Source: Candidatus Fermentithermobacillaceae bacterium (GTDB lineage: Bacteria > Bacillota > Sulfobacillia > Fermentithermobacillales > Fermentithermobacillaceae). Taken from it: a stretch of 62,903 nt of DNA. The notes under the pieces are model-generated. The model saw only the letters and a list, made by a program, of their open reading frames with translations, was not told the origin of the DNA and ran no database searches. Positions 16,393 through 24,566 of the stretch are shown in pieces; position 1 is the first letter of the stretch, and every line of letters starts with the position of its first letter. The stretch lies in NCBI GenBank assembly GCA_018052455.1, contig JAGPNE010000008.1:1-62903 (forward strand). Reading direction: 5' to 3'. The position numbers and the translations under genes are program-made.

Positions 16393-17604
16393 CTAGGTCC
16401 GTTTGTCATTTAGTTTGCCAGTTCCTTTGATATCTTCGATGTTTCCGTCAAAGTAGGAGCAGAGATCAATGGTGCCGTTATTTGTGATTTCGCCGGTGCT
16501 GTTGGATAGGCTTCCGCCGTTATCGATAGTAATGTGGCCATTGTTTATTATGTTGCCATAGTTGTGAAACTGCGTGCCCCTTTCTATGGGCAGATTACCT
16601 CCGTTGTCTACCGTTATGTTCCCGCGGTTGTATGTGTCTGACATCCCTGATGCGAATATACCGCCGTTTCTTACTGCTATGGAGCCGTTATTTGTCAGGC
16701 CGCTGAGACCGCGATCAAAGGAGCCGCTGATTACAATCGAGCCGTCATTTATGACAAAGCACCCTACTGTGGTGAACTCGCTGCTAACAGTCAGCGTGAC
16801 GCCTGCTTCTATGTGAATTAGCGTTTCCGGGCCATCCTCGCGATCAACGAATAGTTCATCCGCTATATCAATATCGGACGCAATCTGAATTACCCTGATG
16901 TCCTTGTTCTGCACTGCAGCTCTAAGTTCAGCAAGCGTGGATACCTTGGTTCCCCCGTTTTGTTCTACAAATAGGCTTGTAACTGCATATTCTCCCGAGT
17001 TGAACGCGTCCATTTCCATGAGCTTCTGGAATAAAGGTTGCCCTCCGTTCTGGAGTTTAGCTTGAAGAGCTGCCCATGAGATTAGCACTACGTCTGCGCG
17101 GAGAAAGTTTTCGGTGTCGATGCTCTCCGGCAGGATTCCTGCCGATTTGGCGAGTTCATCAGGTGCGTTCCAAGTGAAATCCCCTGCTGTGTCACTGTAT
17201 CCTAGGGCACGTAGCATGAAAGTCAGGTACATGTCAGAGTCCGCGTTACCTGTCCCGAACTGTGTTGCTGATACACCGCGGGTCAGACCCTTTTGGTAGC
17301 TGTATCCTACATAGCTGTCAGCCCACGAAGGAACGTCAGTAAAAGGATGCGACCATGTTCCAGATAGTGCTTCCGATTCCTTACCCAGTGATCGGATGAG
17401 CATAACCAGAGCTTCTGTTCGTGTTGGCGCGCGGTCCAGCGCAAAGTCGTTATCCGACACGCCCCTAAACAGTCGAAGCTGTTTGAGGGCCGTTGCTTTT
17501 GTGTTTGCTTCATTCGAGGCCGCTGCAGACGTTGGTGCAAGTGCTCCCAAGACAAAGGCGAAAACCAGCAGGAAAGAAAAGATAGCTTTGGCGGTTGTTT
17601 TCAT
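16393..17604 (-). CDS. Secreted SLH-domain protein with beta-repeat C-terminus
   Basis: 403-residue exported protein. A signal peptide spans about 1-29 (ending TSAAA). Residues about 35-165 resemble degenerate S-layer homology units: RAPTRTEALVMLIRSLG, then HPFTDVPSWADSYVGYSYQKGLTRG, then MYLTFMLRALGYSD. SLH domains bind pyruvylated cell-wall polymers. From about 215 on, short repeats of the kind NNGSI..NGG and NNGHITIDNGG suggest a right-handed parallel beta structure. AAGGAGA precedes the ATG. It lies just downstream of the kinase gene, separated by a terminator, which suggests a shared envelope theme rather than cotranscription. Confidence 0.8.
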   Translation of the reverse strand: MKTTAKAIFSFLLVFAFVLGALAPTSAAASNEANTKATALKQLRLFRGVSDNDFALDRAPTRTEALVMLIRSLGKESEALSGTWSHPFTDVPSWADSYVGYSYQKGLTRGVSATQFGTGNADSDMYLTFMLRALGYSDTAGDFTWNAPDELAKSAGILPESIDTENFLRADVVLISWAALQAKLQNGGQPLFQKLMEMDAFNSGEYAVTSLFVEQNGGTKVSTLAELRAAVQNKDIRVIQIASDIDIADELFVDREDGPETLIHIEAGVTLTVSSEFTTVGCFVINDGSIVISGSFDRGLSGLTNNGSIAVRNGGIFASGMSDTYNRGNITVDNGGNLPIERGTQFHNYGNIINNGHITIDNGGSLSNSTGEITNNGTIDLCSYFDGNIEDIKGTGKLNDKRT

Positions 17605-17672
17605 CGTTCGATCTCCTTTTTGTTAAATAGTTGTCAGGTTGTCGTTGACACCTTCTTCTATTCTAGAGATCG

Positions 17673-17706
17673 GAAAAAGAAAAAAGGTGGGCTGCCAGCC
17701 CACCTT
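17673..17706 (-). terminator. Intrinsic terminator of the HTH-kinase operon
   Basis: Stem AAGGTGGGCT/AGCCCACCTT with a 3-base loop at 17684-17706, followed on the minus strand by a long T-rich run (TTTTTTCTTTTTCC). It lies 18 bases after the kinase stop. Confidence 0.9.
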
Positions 17707-17723
17707 TCTGAATATCTTTCCCG

Positions 17724-19109
17724 CTATTCTTCTGTTGCTTCAAAGACCCGGTCAGCGTTTGCGAGCAGAATTGCTGCCTCGCCTTTAGTAATATCCTCTG
17801 GACGCCCTACTCCCGTGAGAATGCCCGTTTCCTCCGCAAAGGCGACAGCCACCCGGACTCCCGGATAGTAGCCGTTATCGTCTTTTAGGCTAGAGTAATC
17901 GCAGACTTTGTCTGGCCAATAGATCTTTACTGTTACATAGACCATGACGTCTCGGGCGACATATTGTTCGTCTCCTATGGCCCATGGTAGGAAATTCTCG
18001 GAGCTTTCATGAGGCGGACCCTCTTCAGTGGGCAATGCATGCGCATAGTCGCTGTCATATCCATATATATCTGTCAGAATGGTCTTGATGAAGCCAATAT
18101 CTGCGTAACTTTCCATATCGTCGAATAGGTTTGTACCGTATTTATCTTTCATATATACCACAGCGTCGGCTTTCCTTTCAGCGTCAGTGAGCACTGCAGC
18201 GGTGGTTCCCTCCGCGAAAGGATCGAGCGTGGCTTGTCGATACCACTTAAGTCCGCCAATAGTGCAGAAGGCCAGCATAATCGCTGCGGCAGCAGCAAGA
18301 AGACTTTTTCGAATCCTTTGTGTCTTCGGGTTCGCGGCTAGAAGGGCGCGTTTCACCGTTTCTGCGCTGGCAAAACGTTCGCTCGGTGCAAACGCAGTGC
18401 ATTTCTTAATGATGTTTTTTAGCGGGCCATAGACTCGAATACTATGGTTGTCCCGCGTGCTGCCCGTCACCATATATCGGAGTAGGGTGCCGAAGGCGTA
18501 GATGTCAGTTCTCGAGTCGGTCTGCGAGAAACCGTACTGTTCGGGCGGGGCGTATTCTCTTGTTCCGAAGAACTGAGTATCCGAAAACGATTCATCGTTG
18601 TAGATTCGTGCGATGCCAAAATCGATAAGTGCAACCTGCCCGCTGTCTCTCACTATTACATTCTGAGGCTTGATGTCTCTATGGATCACAGGCGGGTGCT
18701 GACTGTGCAGGTAGGTGAGGATATCGCAGAGGTCGGCGCCGATCGCGATGATCTCTTCATCAGAGAGGTGATTGTCGGATATGTACTGATCGAGGGGCTT
18801 TCCCTCTATGTATTCCCGGATAACGCATAGCGTGGCCTCGTTCTCGAATTCGTCGGCGAACGCGGGCAGGCCCTTGTGGTTTAGAGACCTCAGGATACGG
18901 TTCTCATGGACGGACTGATAGAGGTTCTTGTTGAAGCACTTTGCTACGAGGAGTTTGTCACTTGTTTTCTCTTTGACCAGAAATGTTTCGGTCCCATGGC
19001 CTTCGGCGAGACATTCCAATTGATCGTATGTGTCTAAGAAACCTATTGGGAAGTACGAGGCATCAAATGAACTTTCAATGTTTCTAGTGGCTACTTCCAC
19101 ATCCGTCAT
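17724..19109 (-). CDS. Membrane Ser/Thr protein kinase with extracytoplasmic SLH-like segment
   Basis: 461-residue Hanks-type kinase. The N-terminal domain carries the ATP lysine (VAKCF), catalytic loop HRDIKPQN starting at His143, DFG near residue 163 and GTREYAPPEQ near 185. One membrane segment at about 268-290 leads to an external domain of about 170 residues. Its last 40 residues (FAEETGILTGVGR, then ITKGEAAILLANA) resemble half of an S-layer homology unit, an inference from pattern only. PASTA repeats, common in cell-wall kinases, are absent. GGAGGAAGC precedes the ATG, and the start overlaps the upstream HTH gene by 26 bases. Confidence 0.85.
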   Translation of the reverse strand: MTDVEVATRNIESSFDASYFPIGFLDTYDQLECLAEGHGTETFLVKEKTSDKLLVAKCFNKNLYQSVHENRILRSLNHKGLPAFADEFENEATLCVIREYIEGKPLDQYISDNHLSDEEIIAIGADLCDILTYLHSQHPPVIHRDIKPQNVIVRDSGQVALIDFGIARIYNDESFSDTQFFGTREYAPPEQYGFSQTDSRTDIYAFGTLLRYMVTGSTRDNHSIRVYGPLKNIIKKCTAFAPSERFASAETVKRALLAANPKTQRIRKSLLAAAAAIMLAFCTIGGLKWYRQATLDPFAEGTTAAVLTDAERKADAVVYMKDKYGTNLFDDMESYADIGFIKTILTDIYGYDSDYAHALPTEEGPPHESSENFLPWAIGDEQYVARDVMVYVTVKIYWPDKVCDYSSLKDDNGYYPGVRVAVAFAEETGILTGVGRPEDITKGEAAILLANADRVFEATEE

Positions 19110-19557
19110 GTTGCTTCCTCCCTCCGATTAACGGCAGATTCATGTCATGGAGAACGCTTTGCGTTTCGACTACTGTGAAGTGGTGATGCAAGCAGTAGAG
19201 GATAGCGGCGTCTCGCTTGACGCGTGGGTAAAGCGGGCTCATGCCAGCGTGCTTGAGGAGCGTCTGCGCTGCGTCTACGTCTGCCTGAAATCCGAATGCC
19301 AGTTGTAGAACTGTGTCCCGCGAAGGTTTTTTGGTTCCTTTGAACAACTGGTGGCCGAAAGAACGCTCGATGTTGGCTCGCTTTATGATCCGCTCTGGCA
19401 CTTCGCCACGCTTTACGCATAAGCCTGATATGTATTCGCTGAAGGAGGGTAGACGCATCTGCTCTGCGTTGTGCTGGACGAAATCTCCAATACTTGGCGT
19501 TTTGAAGAGCAGGTGAAACAAGGTACTTGTAGTGACGGGATCCAGCTGTTCAACCAT
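19084..19557 (-). CDS. HTH-type protein paired with Ser/Thr kinase
   Basis: 157-residue cytosolic protein. The central part (EYISGLCVKRGEVPERIIKR, then FGHQLFKGTKKPSRDTVLQLA) matches an Xre-like helix-turn-helix, and the rest (LLKHAGMSPLYPRVKRDAAILY) matches a small family that is often encoded directly before Hanks-type kinases in Bacillota. It may be a kinase substrate or a DNA-binding partner; this is inference from context. The ATG at 19557 is chosen because AAGAGG lies 8 bases upstream; the open frame continues to 19626. Its end overlaps the kinase start by 26 bases, so the two are cotranslated. Confidence 0.78.
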   Translation of the reverse strand: MVEQLDPVTTSTLFHLLFKTPSIGDFVQHNAEQMRLPSFSEYISGLCVKRGEVPERIIKRANIERSFGHQLFKGTKKPSRDTVLQLAFGFQADVDAAQTLLKHAGMSPLYPRVKRDAAILYCLHHHFTVVETQSVLHDMNLPLIGGRKQHDGCGSSH

Positions 19558-19967
19558 GTTCGTTACCTCTTTTCTTGCTGTGGACCTTTCTGAGATGGGT
19601 TGGTGCAAGACCGTTATTCGGAGCATTGCAAAACCAAGTGAGATTGTGGATATTCCTCAGGTGGCATTTGCCGAAGTAGCCTGGTACCGGCGGTTTGGAG
19701 GCACTCTGAAGGAGACATACATATCTGACGGACGTGAATCCCAACCGATATGCCTCCTTAAGATGCTGCCGCGTGTTTGGGATGCTCTCCAAAATACGCT
19801 CAAATTATATGCGGTTATGAGTTCATTTTCAATAGGACTAATAGGCGCAGGTAGATGCCTTGTGCATATGAAGCAAAAAGTGCCGTCCCCCATGCTTCAC
19901 TAGAATTCCTCGTGAAACTAGGTTAGAATGAATCTAGTTGGAACAGTTGAATATGGAGTGTAGTTGT
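19558..19967. other. 410-base gap upstream of divergent units
   Basis: Must contain the minus-strand promoter of the HTH-kinase operon and the plus-strand promoter of the B12 operon. Repeat copy 5 is at 19870-19898. No clear promoter pair or gene was recognised. Confidence 0.4.
19870..19898 (-). repeat. 29-bp palindromic repeat, copy 5
   Basis: Arms GAAGCA/TGCTTC with AAAAAGTGCCGTCCCCCA core; it differs from the reverse complement of copy 3 by one base. It marks the right end of the accessory block, just before the B12 riboswitch. Confidence 0.85.
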
Positions 19968-20158
19968 TAACGACGTTCAGGTGCCTGATAAGGGAGAATA
20001 GGGAAGTCCGGTGAAGCGTTGAAGCGCAAAGCCGGCGCGGTGCCGCCACTGTAACCGGGGAGCAACCTGCAAAATGCCACTTAAGTCAGTTGACTTTTGG
20101 GAAGGCGCAGGGGCGATGAGCCGGAAGCCAGGAGACCTGCCTGGATGTGTACGTTGCC
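19968..20158 (+). promoter_or_regulatory. Cobalamin riboswitch
   Basis: Recognised by the ordered conserved blocks of the B12 aptamer: AGGTGCCTGATAAGGGAGAAT, the GGGAAGTCCGGTG segment, the B12 box region GCCGCCACTGTAACCGGGGA, and the late GGAAGCCAGGAGACCTGCCT block, each quoted approximately. It senses adenosylcobalamin or a related cobamide and lies in the leader of btuFCD, with a terminator between it and the first gene. Confidence 0.95.
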
Positions 20159-20206
20159 TAACTTCGAGCGAAAGGAGGGGACGTTTTTATATTCGGAAAA
20201 CTTCCC

Positions 20207-20230
20207 CCCGACGAGATGTCGGGTTTTTTA
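20207..20230 (+). terminator. Riboswitch expression-platform terminator
   Basis: Stem CCCGAC/GTCGGG with loop GAGAT followed by TTTTTT, 70 bases before the btuF start. This indicates control by premature transcription end when cobalamin is bound. An upstream GGAGGGG at about 20174 could pair with the C-run at 20204-20209 as a competing antiterminator, which is inference. Confidence 0.85.
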
Positions 20231-20299
20231 CGTATGATGTCTGTTCGCAGTTGAATAGTAGTTGAGTAGTAGTTGAATATTATAGGAGGCAGATGCATC

Positions 20300-21259
20300 T
20301 TGATAAGAAAAGATTTGGTGAGGCAAAAAGCGTCGAAGTCACGTGTTGGAGGTACGTCGAAAAATGGACTTACCCTTGTGCTAGCGTTGATACTCGCGGT
20401 TTCTTGTGTAGGCGCGATGCTTATGGGTTGTGAATCTAAGCCTGCTACCTTTACAGACGGTGTGGGTAGGACAATATCTCTTGAAAAGACCCCGGAGAAA
20501 ATAGTATCTCTCTCGCCTGCGCACACTGAGATTCTATTTGCCTTAGGTCTTGGCGATAAGATAGTCGGAGTCAGCAATTGGTGCAACAAACCAGAAGAAG
20601 CCCTTGATAAAGAAAAAGTTGGCGACGCATTTAGCCTGAATAAAGAGAAACTCGTGAGTCTCAAGCCCGACATAGTATTTATCCCGGGCAGCGAGGATTC
20701 GCCGCAAGTAAAAGAAATCGAGGATCTGGGCATTGCCGTGTACGTATCAAATCCCGCAAGTGTCTCTCAAGTGTTCGAGGAGATAAGACGGGTCGCAGAA
20801 GTAACAGGCGTGAAAGACCAAGGGCAGCAATTAGCCGAGAAGTTGGAGGGTGAGCTCGATAGCATAAAGGAGAAATTAGAAACTACCGAGGGGTCGAAGG
20901 TCAAAGTTCTGGTTTTGGTAGACCCTGAATTGTGGACTGTAGGTCCAGGTTCATTCATAGACGAGGTCGTTGCCCTAGCCGGTGGGGATAACGTCATGGG
21001 CGACGTTGATATGCAGTATCTTCAGGTGAGCATGGAGGAAGTCCTTTCGAGAGATCCAGACGTGATCTTGATGACTGTGCCAGAAGATCAATGCGCCGCT
21101 TTGGAGGAAAGACCAGGGTGGACCGACTTGCGTGCTGTCAAAGAGGGCCGGGTGTACTACGTAGACGGCGATCTGGTAAGCAGACCGGGTCCTTGTATAG
21201 TCGACGCAATAGAAGAAGTTGCGGGATACCTGTATCCTGACCTAGAACTTGGCGAGTAA
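20300..21259 (+). CDS. btuF: Cobalamin/corrinoid-binding lipoprotein BtuF
   Basis: Substrate-binding protein of a B12-type ABC importer, 319 residues. A long basic N-terminus and a hydrophobic segment end in the lipobox LMGC with Cys44 as the lipidated residue. The mature part has the periplasmic-binding fold for metal chelates and corrinoids (TDGVGRTISL, then KIVSLSPAHTEILFALGLGDKIVGVS). The TTG at 20300 is chosen because TAGGAGG lies 10 bases upstream. The riboswitch in the leader makes a corrinoid the likely ligand rather than a siderophore. It begins the btuFCD operon. Confidence 0.92.
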   Translation: MIRKDLVRQKASKSRVGGTSKNGLTLVLALILAVSCVGAMLMGCESKPATFTDGVGRTISLEKTPEKIVSLSPAHTEILFALGLGDKIVGVSNWCNKPEEALDKEKVGDAFSLNKEKLVSLKPDIVFIPGSEDSPQVKEIEDLGIAVYVSNPASVSQVFEEIRRVAEVTGVKDQGQQLAEKLEGELDSIKEKLETTEGSKVKVLVLVDPELWTVGPGSFIDEVVALAGGDNVMGDVDMQYLQVSMEEVLSRDPDVILMTVPEDQCAALEERPGWTDLRAVKEGRVYYVDGDLVSRPGPCIVDAIEEVAGYLYPDLELGE

Positions 21260-21349
21260 GTAAGACCAGGTTGGAGCATCTGAGCGTACTCGGACAAAGG
21301 GTGTTTCCAACTCCGTTTGCGTTGAAGCATAGAATGGGGAGGAGCCATA

Positions 21350-22384
21350 GTGGGAATTGACCGGGACACGAACCTAAGGCAGGCAAAGTGGCTGTTTCTG
21401 ACTGCGGCCGCAGGACTCTCCTTGGTAAGCGTATTCCTAGGTCTATCGTTTGGCAGCGTACCTGTCTCGTTCAAGGACATAGTCAGCGCCCTTTTTGCAG
21501 GTCCCGGAATACAAACAGATGACATAGGCTATACTATCCTGTGGACTCTGAGATTCCCCCGGGTTCTACTTGCCTTTATCGAAGGCGCATCGCTAGGAGT
21601 TGCAGGTGCTGCCATGCAAGGACTGTTTCGAAACCCTATGGCAGATCCTTACGTACTTGGAGTTTCCTCAGGCGCGTCTTTGGGCGCTGTGCTTGGCATA
21701 GTGTTTGGGTTAGGGGGGGTCTTGGGCCTTTGGGCCCTCCCGGCCCTTGCATTTGCCGGAGCCTTCATCTCTACAGGCACTGTATATCTTTTGTCGACGA
21801 AAAACGGTCGTACGGATACCTGGACACTTCTTTTGGCGGGAATTGCGGTATCCAGTCTGATCTCGTCAATAATCGCGTTTCTTATGGTTCTTTTCAGACA
21901 GCGAGTAGAAGAAATAGTGTTCTGGACAATGGGAGGTCTTGGAAGGACGTCCTGGAAAGTCGTAGGTACTGCCCTTCCGTATGCGGTATTGGGTACAGGT
22001 GTGCTGTGGTTTCAGTCCAGGTCGCTTAACGCTTTCTCGTTTGGAGAGGAGGCTGCATTTCATATGGGGGTTTCTGTGGAAACTGTCAAGCGGCGCATTC
22101 TATGGGCTAGCTCCATAGCAACTGCTAGCTGCGTGGCATTTACAGGACCTATTGGGTTTATCGGTCTCATAGTTCCTCACATAGTAAGGATCTTGCTCGG
22201 GCCTGATCACCGGTGGCTCATGCCCGCATCCGCCTTGGTTGGAGGAAACGCGCTGATACTGGCGGACCTTCTGGCGCGCACAATAGTCCCTCCCCTCGAA
22301 ATTCCCGTAGGGGTTATAACTTCGCTGTTTGGAGCACCGTTTTTTCTGTATCTTTTGGCAAGAACCAGAAAGGGCGGGATGTGA
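21350..22384 (+). CDS. btuC: Cobalamin ABC transporter permease BtuC
   Basis: FecCD-family permease of 344 residues with about ten membrane segments. Family motifs include LRFPRVLLAFIEGASLGVAGAAMQGLFRNPMADP (quoted in part: RFPRVLLAF and GLFRNPMADP), SSGASLGAVLG, and the C-terminal GLIVPHIVR and EIPVGVITSLFGAPFF. It forms the membrane channel of the B12 importer. The GTG start follows GGGAGGAG. The stop is 2 bases before btuD, so the pair is tightly coupled, under the same riboswitch as btuF. Confidence 0.93.
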   Translation: MGIDRDTNLRQAKWLFLTAAAGLSLVSVFLGLSFGSVPVSFKDIVSALFAGPGIQTDDIGYTILWTLRFPRVLLAFIEGASLGVAGAAMQGLFRNPMADPYVLGVSSGASLGAVLGIVFGLGGVLGLWALPALAFAGAFISTGTVYLLSTKNGRTDTWTLLLAGIAVSSLISSIIAFLMVLFRQRVEEIVFWTMGGLGRTSWKVVGTALPYAVLGTGVLWFQSRSLNAFSFGEEAAFHMGVSVETVKRRILWASSIATASCVAFTGPIGFIGLIVPHIVRILLGPDHRWLMPASALVGGNALILADLLARTIVPPLEIPVGVITSLFGAPFFLYLLARTRKGGM

Positions 22385-22386
22385 CC

Positions 22387-23181
22387 ATGGAGTACGGACT
22401 TGGTATCGAAGTGAGCGACCTGTTTTTTGGGTACGGGCATGGTTCTACCTTAAGAGGCATAGACCTGGACATCCCGCGTGGTACCTTCGCTGCTCTATTG
22501 GGGCCCAACGGCGCAGGCAAAAGCACCTTGCTAAAGACTATTTCTGGGTATCTCAGACCTCAAAAGGGAAATGTTTTGGTATGTGAAAAACCAGTGCACA
22601 TATTGAAAGACAAAGAAAGAAGCCGTCTTGTAACCTATCTAGCCCCTGAAAGCAAGTCGTCTTTTGATTTTAGCGTCGAGGAAGTAGTGATTATGGGGAG
22701 GCTTCCGTACTCGCAATCGATATTCTCTCATTCACCGGATGACTTGGAGTTCGCAGAGGAGGCGATGCGGATAACTCATATCGAACACCTCCGCCATAGA
22801 ACCGTGACTTCCCTTTCATCAGGCGAACAGCAAAGGGTGCAGATAGCAAGAGCCATCTGTCAGGATCCGGAAGTGTTTTTGCTGGATGAACCTACGGCTC
22901 ACCTTGATATGTCATTTGAGCTGGAGATCATGGGACTTGTAAGCCGACTGGCCCAAGAAGGCAGAACTGTATTTGCAATCTTGCACGACGTCAATCTTGC
23001 CTTGAGATATGCGTCCAGACTGTTCTTCATGAAAGATGGTGTCTTGGCACATTCGCTTGAACCCAGCGACTTGTCTTCGGATGTTATTCGCGAGGTATAT
23101 GGCGTGAACGCCCGCATACTAGAGGACACTTCATCCGGAACCAGGTTTGTTTTGCCCTATGCTACTGAAAGTGGCAACTAG
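22387..23181 (+). CDS. btuD: Cobalamin ABC transporter ATPase BtuD
   Basis: ATPase subunit of 264 residues with Walker A GPNGAGKST at 39-47, signature LSSGEQQR, Walker B VFLLDEPTAHLD and the switch histidine in ILHDVNLA. This is the FecE/BtuD type that energises FecCD-family permeases. The ATG at 22387 is chosen because it begins 2 bases after the btuC stop and gives the normal family length; the frame is open further back inside btuC. Third gene of the B12 operon. Confidence 0.92.
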   Translation: MEYGLGIEVSDLFFGYGHGSTLRGIDLDIPRGTFAALLGPNGAGKSTLLKTISGYLRPQKGNVLVCEKPVHILKDKERSRLVTYLAPESKSSFDFSVEEVVIMGRLPYSQSIFSHSPDDLEFAEEAMRITHIEHLRHRTVTSLSSGEQQRVQIARAICQDPEVFLLDEPTAHLDMSFELEIMGLVSRLAQEGRTVFAILHDVNLALRYASRLFFMKDGVLAHSLEPSDLSSDVIREVYGVNARILEDTSSGTRFVLPYATESGN

Positions 23182-23322
23182 CAGCTTGTGCAATTATCCT
23201 CCTAAAGCAGATGCTTTTTGCATCGTGCAATACTTGAGTCCAAGATAACAGTCTGACATCTGCCTCTCTTAGCCCCAAAACTCTAGGCGCATTCATGGAT
23301 GATTGGGAGTATCCCTGCACTA

Positions 23323-23351
23323 TTGACACGTTTTGTGTGTCGTGCTATCTT
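23323..23351 (+). promoter_or_regulatory. Vegetative promoter of hrcA
   Basis: TTGACA at 23323-23328 and TATCTT at 23346-23351 with 17-base spacing. The CIRCE operator begins 9 bases after the -10 element, in the right place for repression of this promoter. Confidence 0.7.
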
Positions 23352-23359
23352 CGAATTAG

Positions 23360-23386
23360 TTAGCACTCTGTGTACGTGAGTGCTAA
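23360..23386 (+). promoter_or_regulatory. CIRCE operator
   Basis: Perfect inverted repeat TTAGCACTC, nine-base spacer, GAGTGCTAA, identical to the CIRCE consensus. HrcA binds this site to repress class I heat-shock genes. It lies just before hrcA itself, giving autoregulation of the whole hrcA-chaperonin-dnaJ unit. Confidence 0.97.
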
Positions 23387-23401
23387 AGGGGGGGAGTTAA
23401 A

Positions 23402-24427
23402 TTGGCACTTGATGAAAGGAAAGCTCAGATACTTTCAGCTGTGGTCGAGGAGCATGTAAAGACTGGGCTTCCTGTCGGCTCAAGGGCTGTGGCGCGAAGG
23501 TATCGGTTGGGAATAAGTCCGGCTACAATAAGAAATGAGATGGGTGACCTCGAAGAAATGGGTTACCTAGGCAAAACTCATACATCTTCAGGCAGGGTGC
23601 CATCTGACAAGGGCTACAGAGTGTATGTGGATGAACTAATGGGTGATGTTAGGCTTTCCCAGCGCGAATCTCAAATGCTCGAGTCCTTCTTTCGCTCAAA
23701 GATGAAAGACGTAGAGTCACTGCTTAGAGAAGTAGTTAAGGCACTGTCGGAGGCCACAAGTTATCTTGCGTTCGTCCTTGGACCTGAATATGAGACAACC
23801 ACTATTGATGCCATACATCTATTGCCTGTTACCATCGATAAGGCGTTGCTGGTGATAGTAAGCGACATAGGTTTTGTAGAGAACTGCCTGATTGATGTTC
23901 CACCCATGTCAAAAGAAGAGATGGAATATGTTTCGGACATACTAACAGAGCAACTATGCCATGTAAACCTGAATAAGGTAAAAGACAGGGCCCAAGCACT
24001 GCTTAACCAGGAGAGATCTCGGTACGCCGATGTGATTGTGCAGGTAGCCGAGTTTCTCGAAAGCATGACCGAGGAAGCAGAAAGCGAACGTCTATACATG
24101 GGTGGAGCGGTCCACTTGTTGAAGCAGCCTGAGTTCAAAGACGTCAGCCGAGTACAAGAACTCATGCAGATGCTCGAAAACGGTTCTTTGCTTAAGAACA
24201 TTGTTGCTACGCAACCTTCGAGTACCGACCCAGCAATTACAATCGGCGAAGAAAATGAGATCGAAACTGTGAAAGAATTCAGCTTCGTGTATGGCACCTT
24301 TAAGGTTGGGCAAAGCGAAGGGAGAATAGGCCTTCTAGGGCCGAAAAGAATGGACTACCGCAGAGCGGTGGCAATAGTGAGGCTTTTTGAGAATAACCTA
24401 AATGATATATTCGATCGAATGGACTAA
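23402..24427 (+). CDS. hrcA: Heat-shock repressor HrcA
   Basis: DNA-binding repressor of class I heat-shock operons, 341 residues, a normal length. The N-terminal winged helix (VGSRAVARRYRLGISPATIR) and the following GRVPSDKGYRVYVDEL motif are characteristic. The C-terminal half is the GAF-like dimerisation domain. The TTG start follows GGGGGGAG. A perfect CIRCE lies upstream. HrcA folding normally depends on GroEL; here the neighbouring chaperonin is of group III, so that feedback partner may differ. Confidence 0.95.
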   Translation: MALDERKAQILSAVVEEHVKTGLPVGSRAVARRYRLGISPATIRNEMGDLEEMGYLGKTHTSSGRVPSDKGYRVYVDELMGDVRLSQRESQMLESFFRSKMKDVESLLREVVKALSEATSYLAFVLGPEYETTTIDAIHLLPVTIDKALLVIVSDIGFVENCLIDVPPMSKEEMEYVSDILTEQLCHVNLNKVKDRAQALLNQERSRYADVIVQVAEFLESMTEEAESERLYMGGAVHLLKQPEFKDVSRVQELMQMLENGSLLKNIVATQPSSTDPAITIGEENEIETVKEFSFVYGTFKVGQSEGRIGLLGPKRMDYRRAVAIVRLFENNLNDIFDRMD

Positions 24428-24477
24428 AACTATGAAATGAGACGATGCTTGTGTTTTCTGCACCGCTTCTTAGTACA

Positions 24478-24507
24478 TTGATATGATATTGGATTTTGTT
24501 CTATACT
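24478..24507 (+). promoter_or_regulatory. Possible internal promoter before chaperonin gene
   Basis: TTGATA at 24478-24483 and TATACT at 24502-24507 with 18-base spacing, in the 139-base gap between hrcA and the chaperonin gene. No CIRCE is present here, so this promoter would not be under HrcA control. Confidence 0.5.
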
Positions 24508-24566
24508 CAGAACGTATAGGGCAAGATCCTTAACACATAGTGTAGCAAGATCCGGGAGGGACTTAA

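Noticed and set aside
13516..19898. Palindromic repeats as a CRISPR array
   Set aside because: Copies are far apart, unequally spaced and in both orientations, and no cas genes are present.
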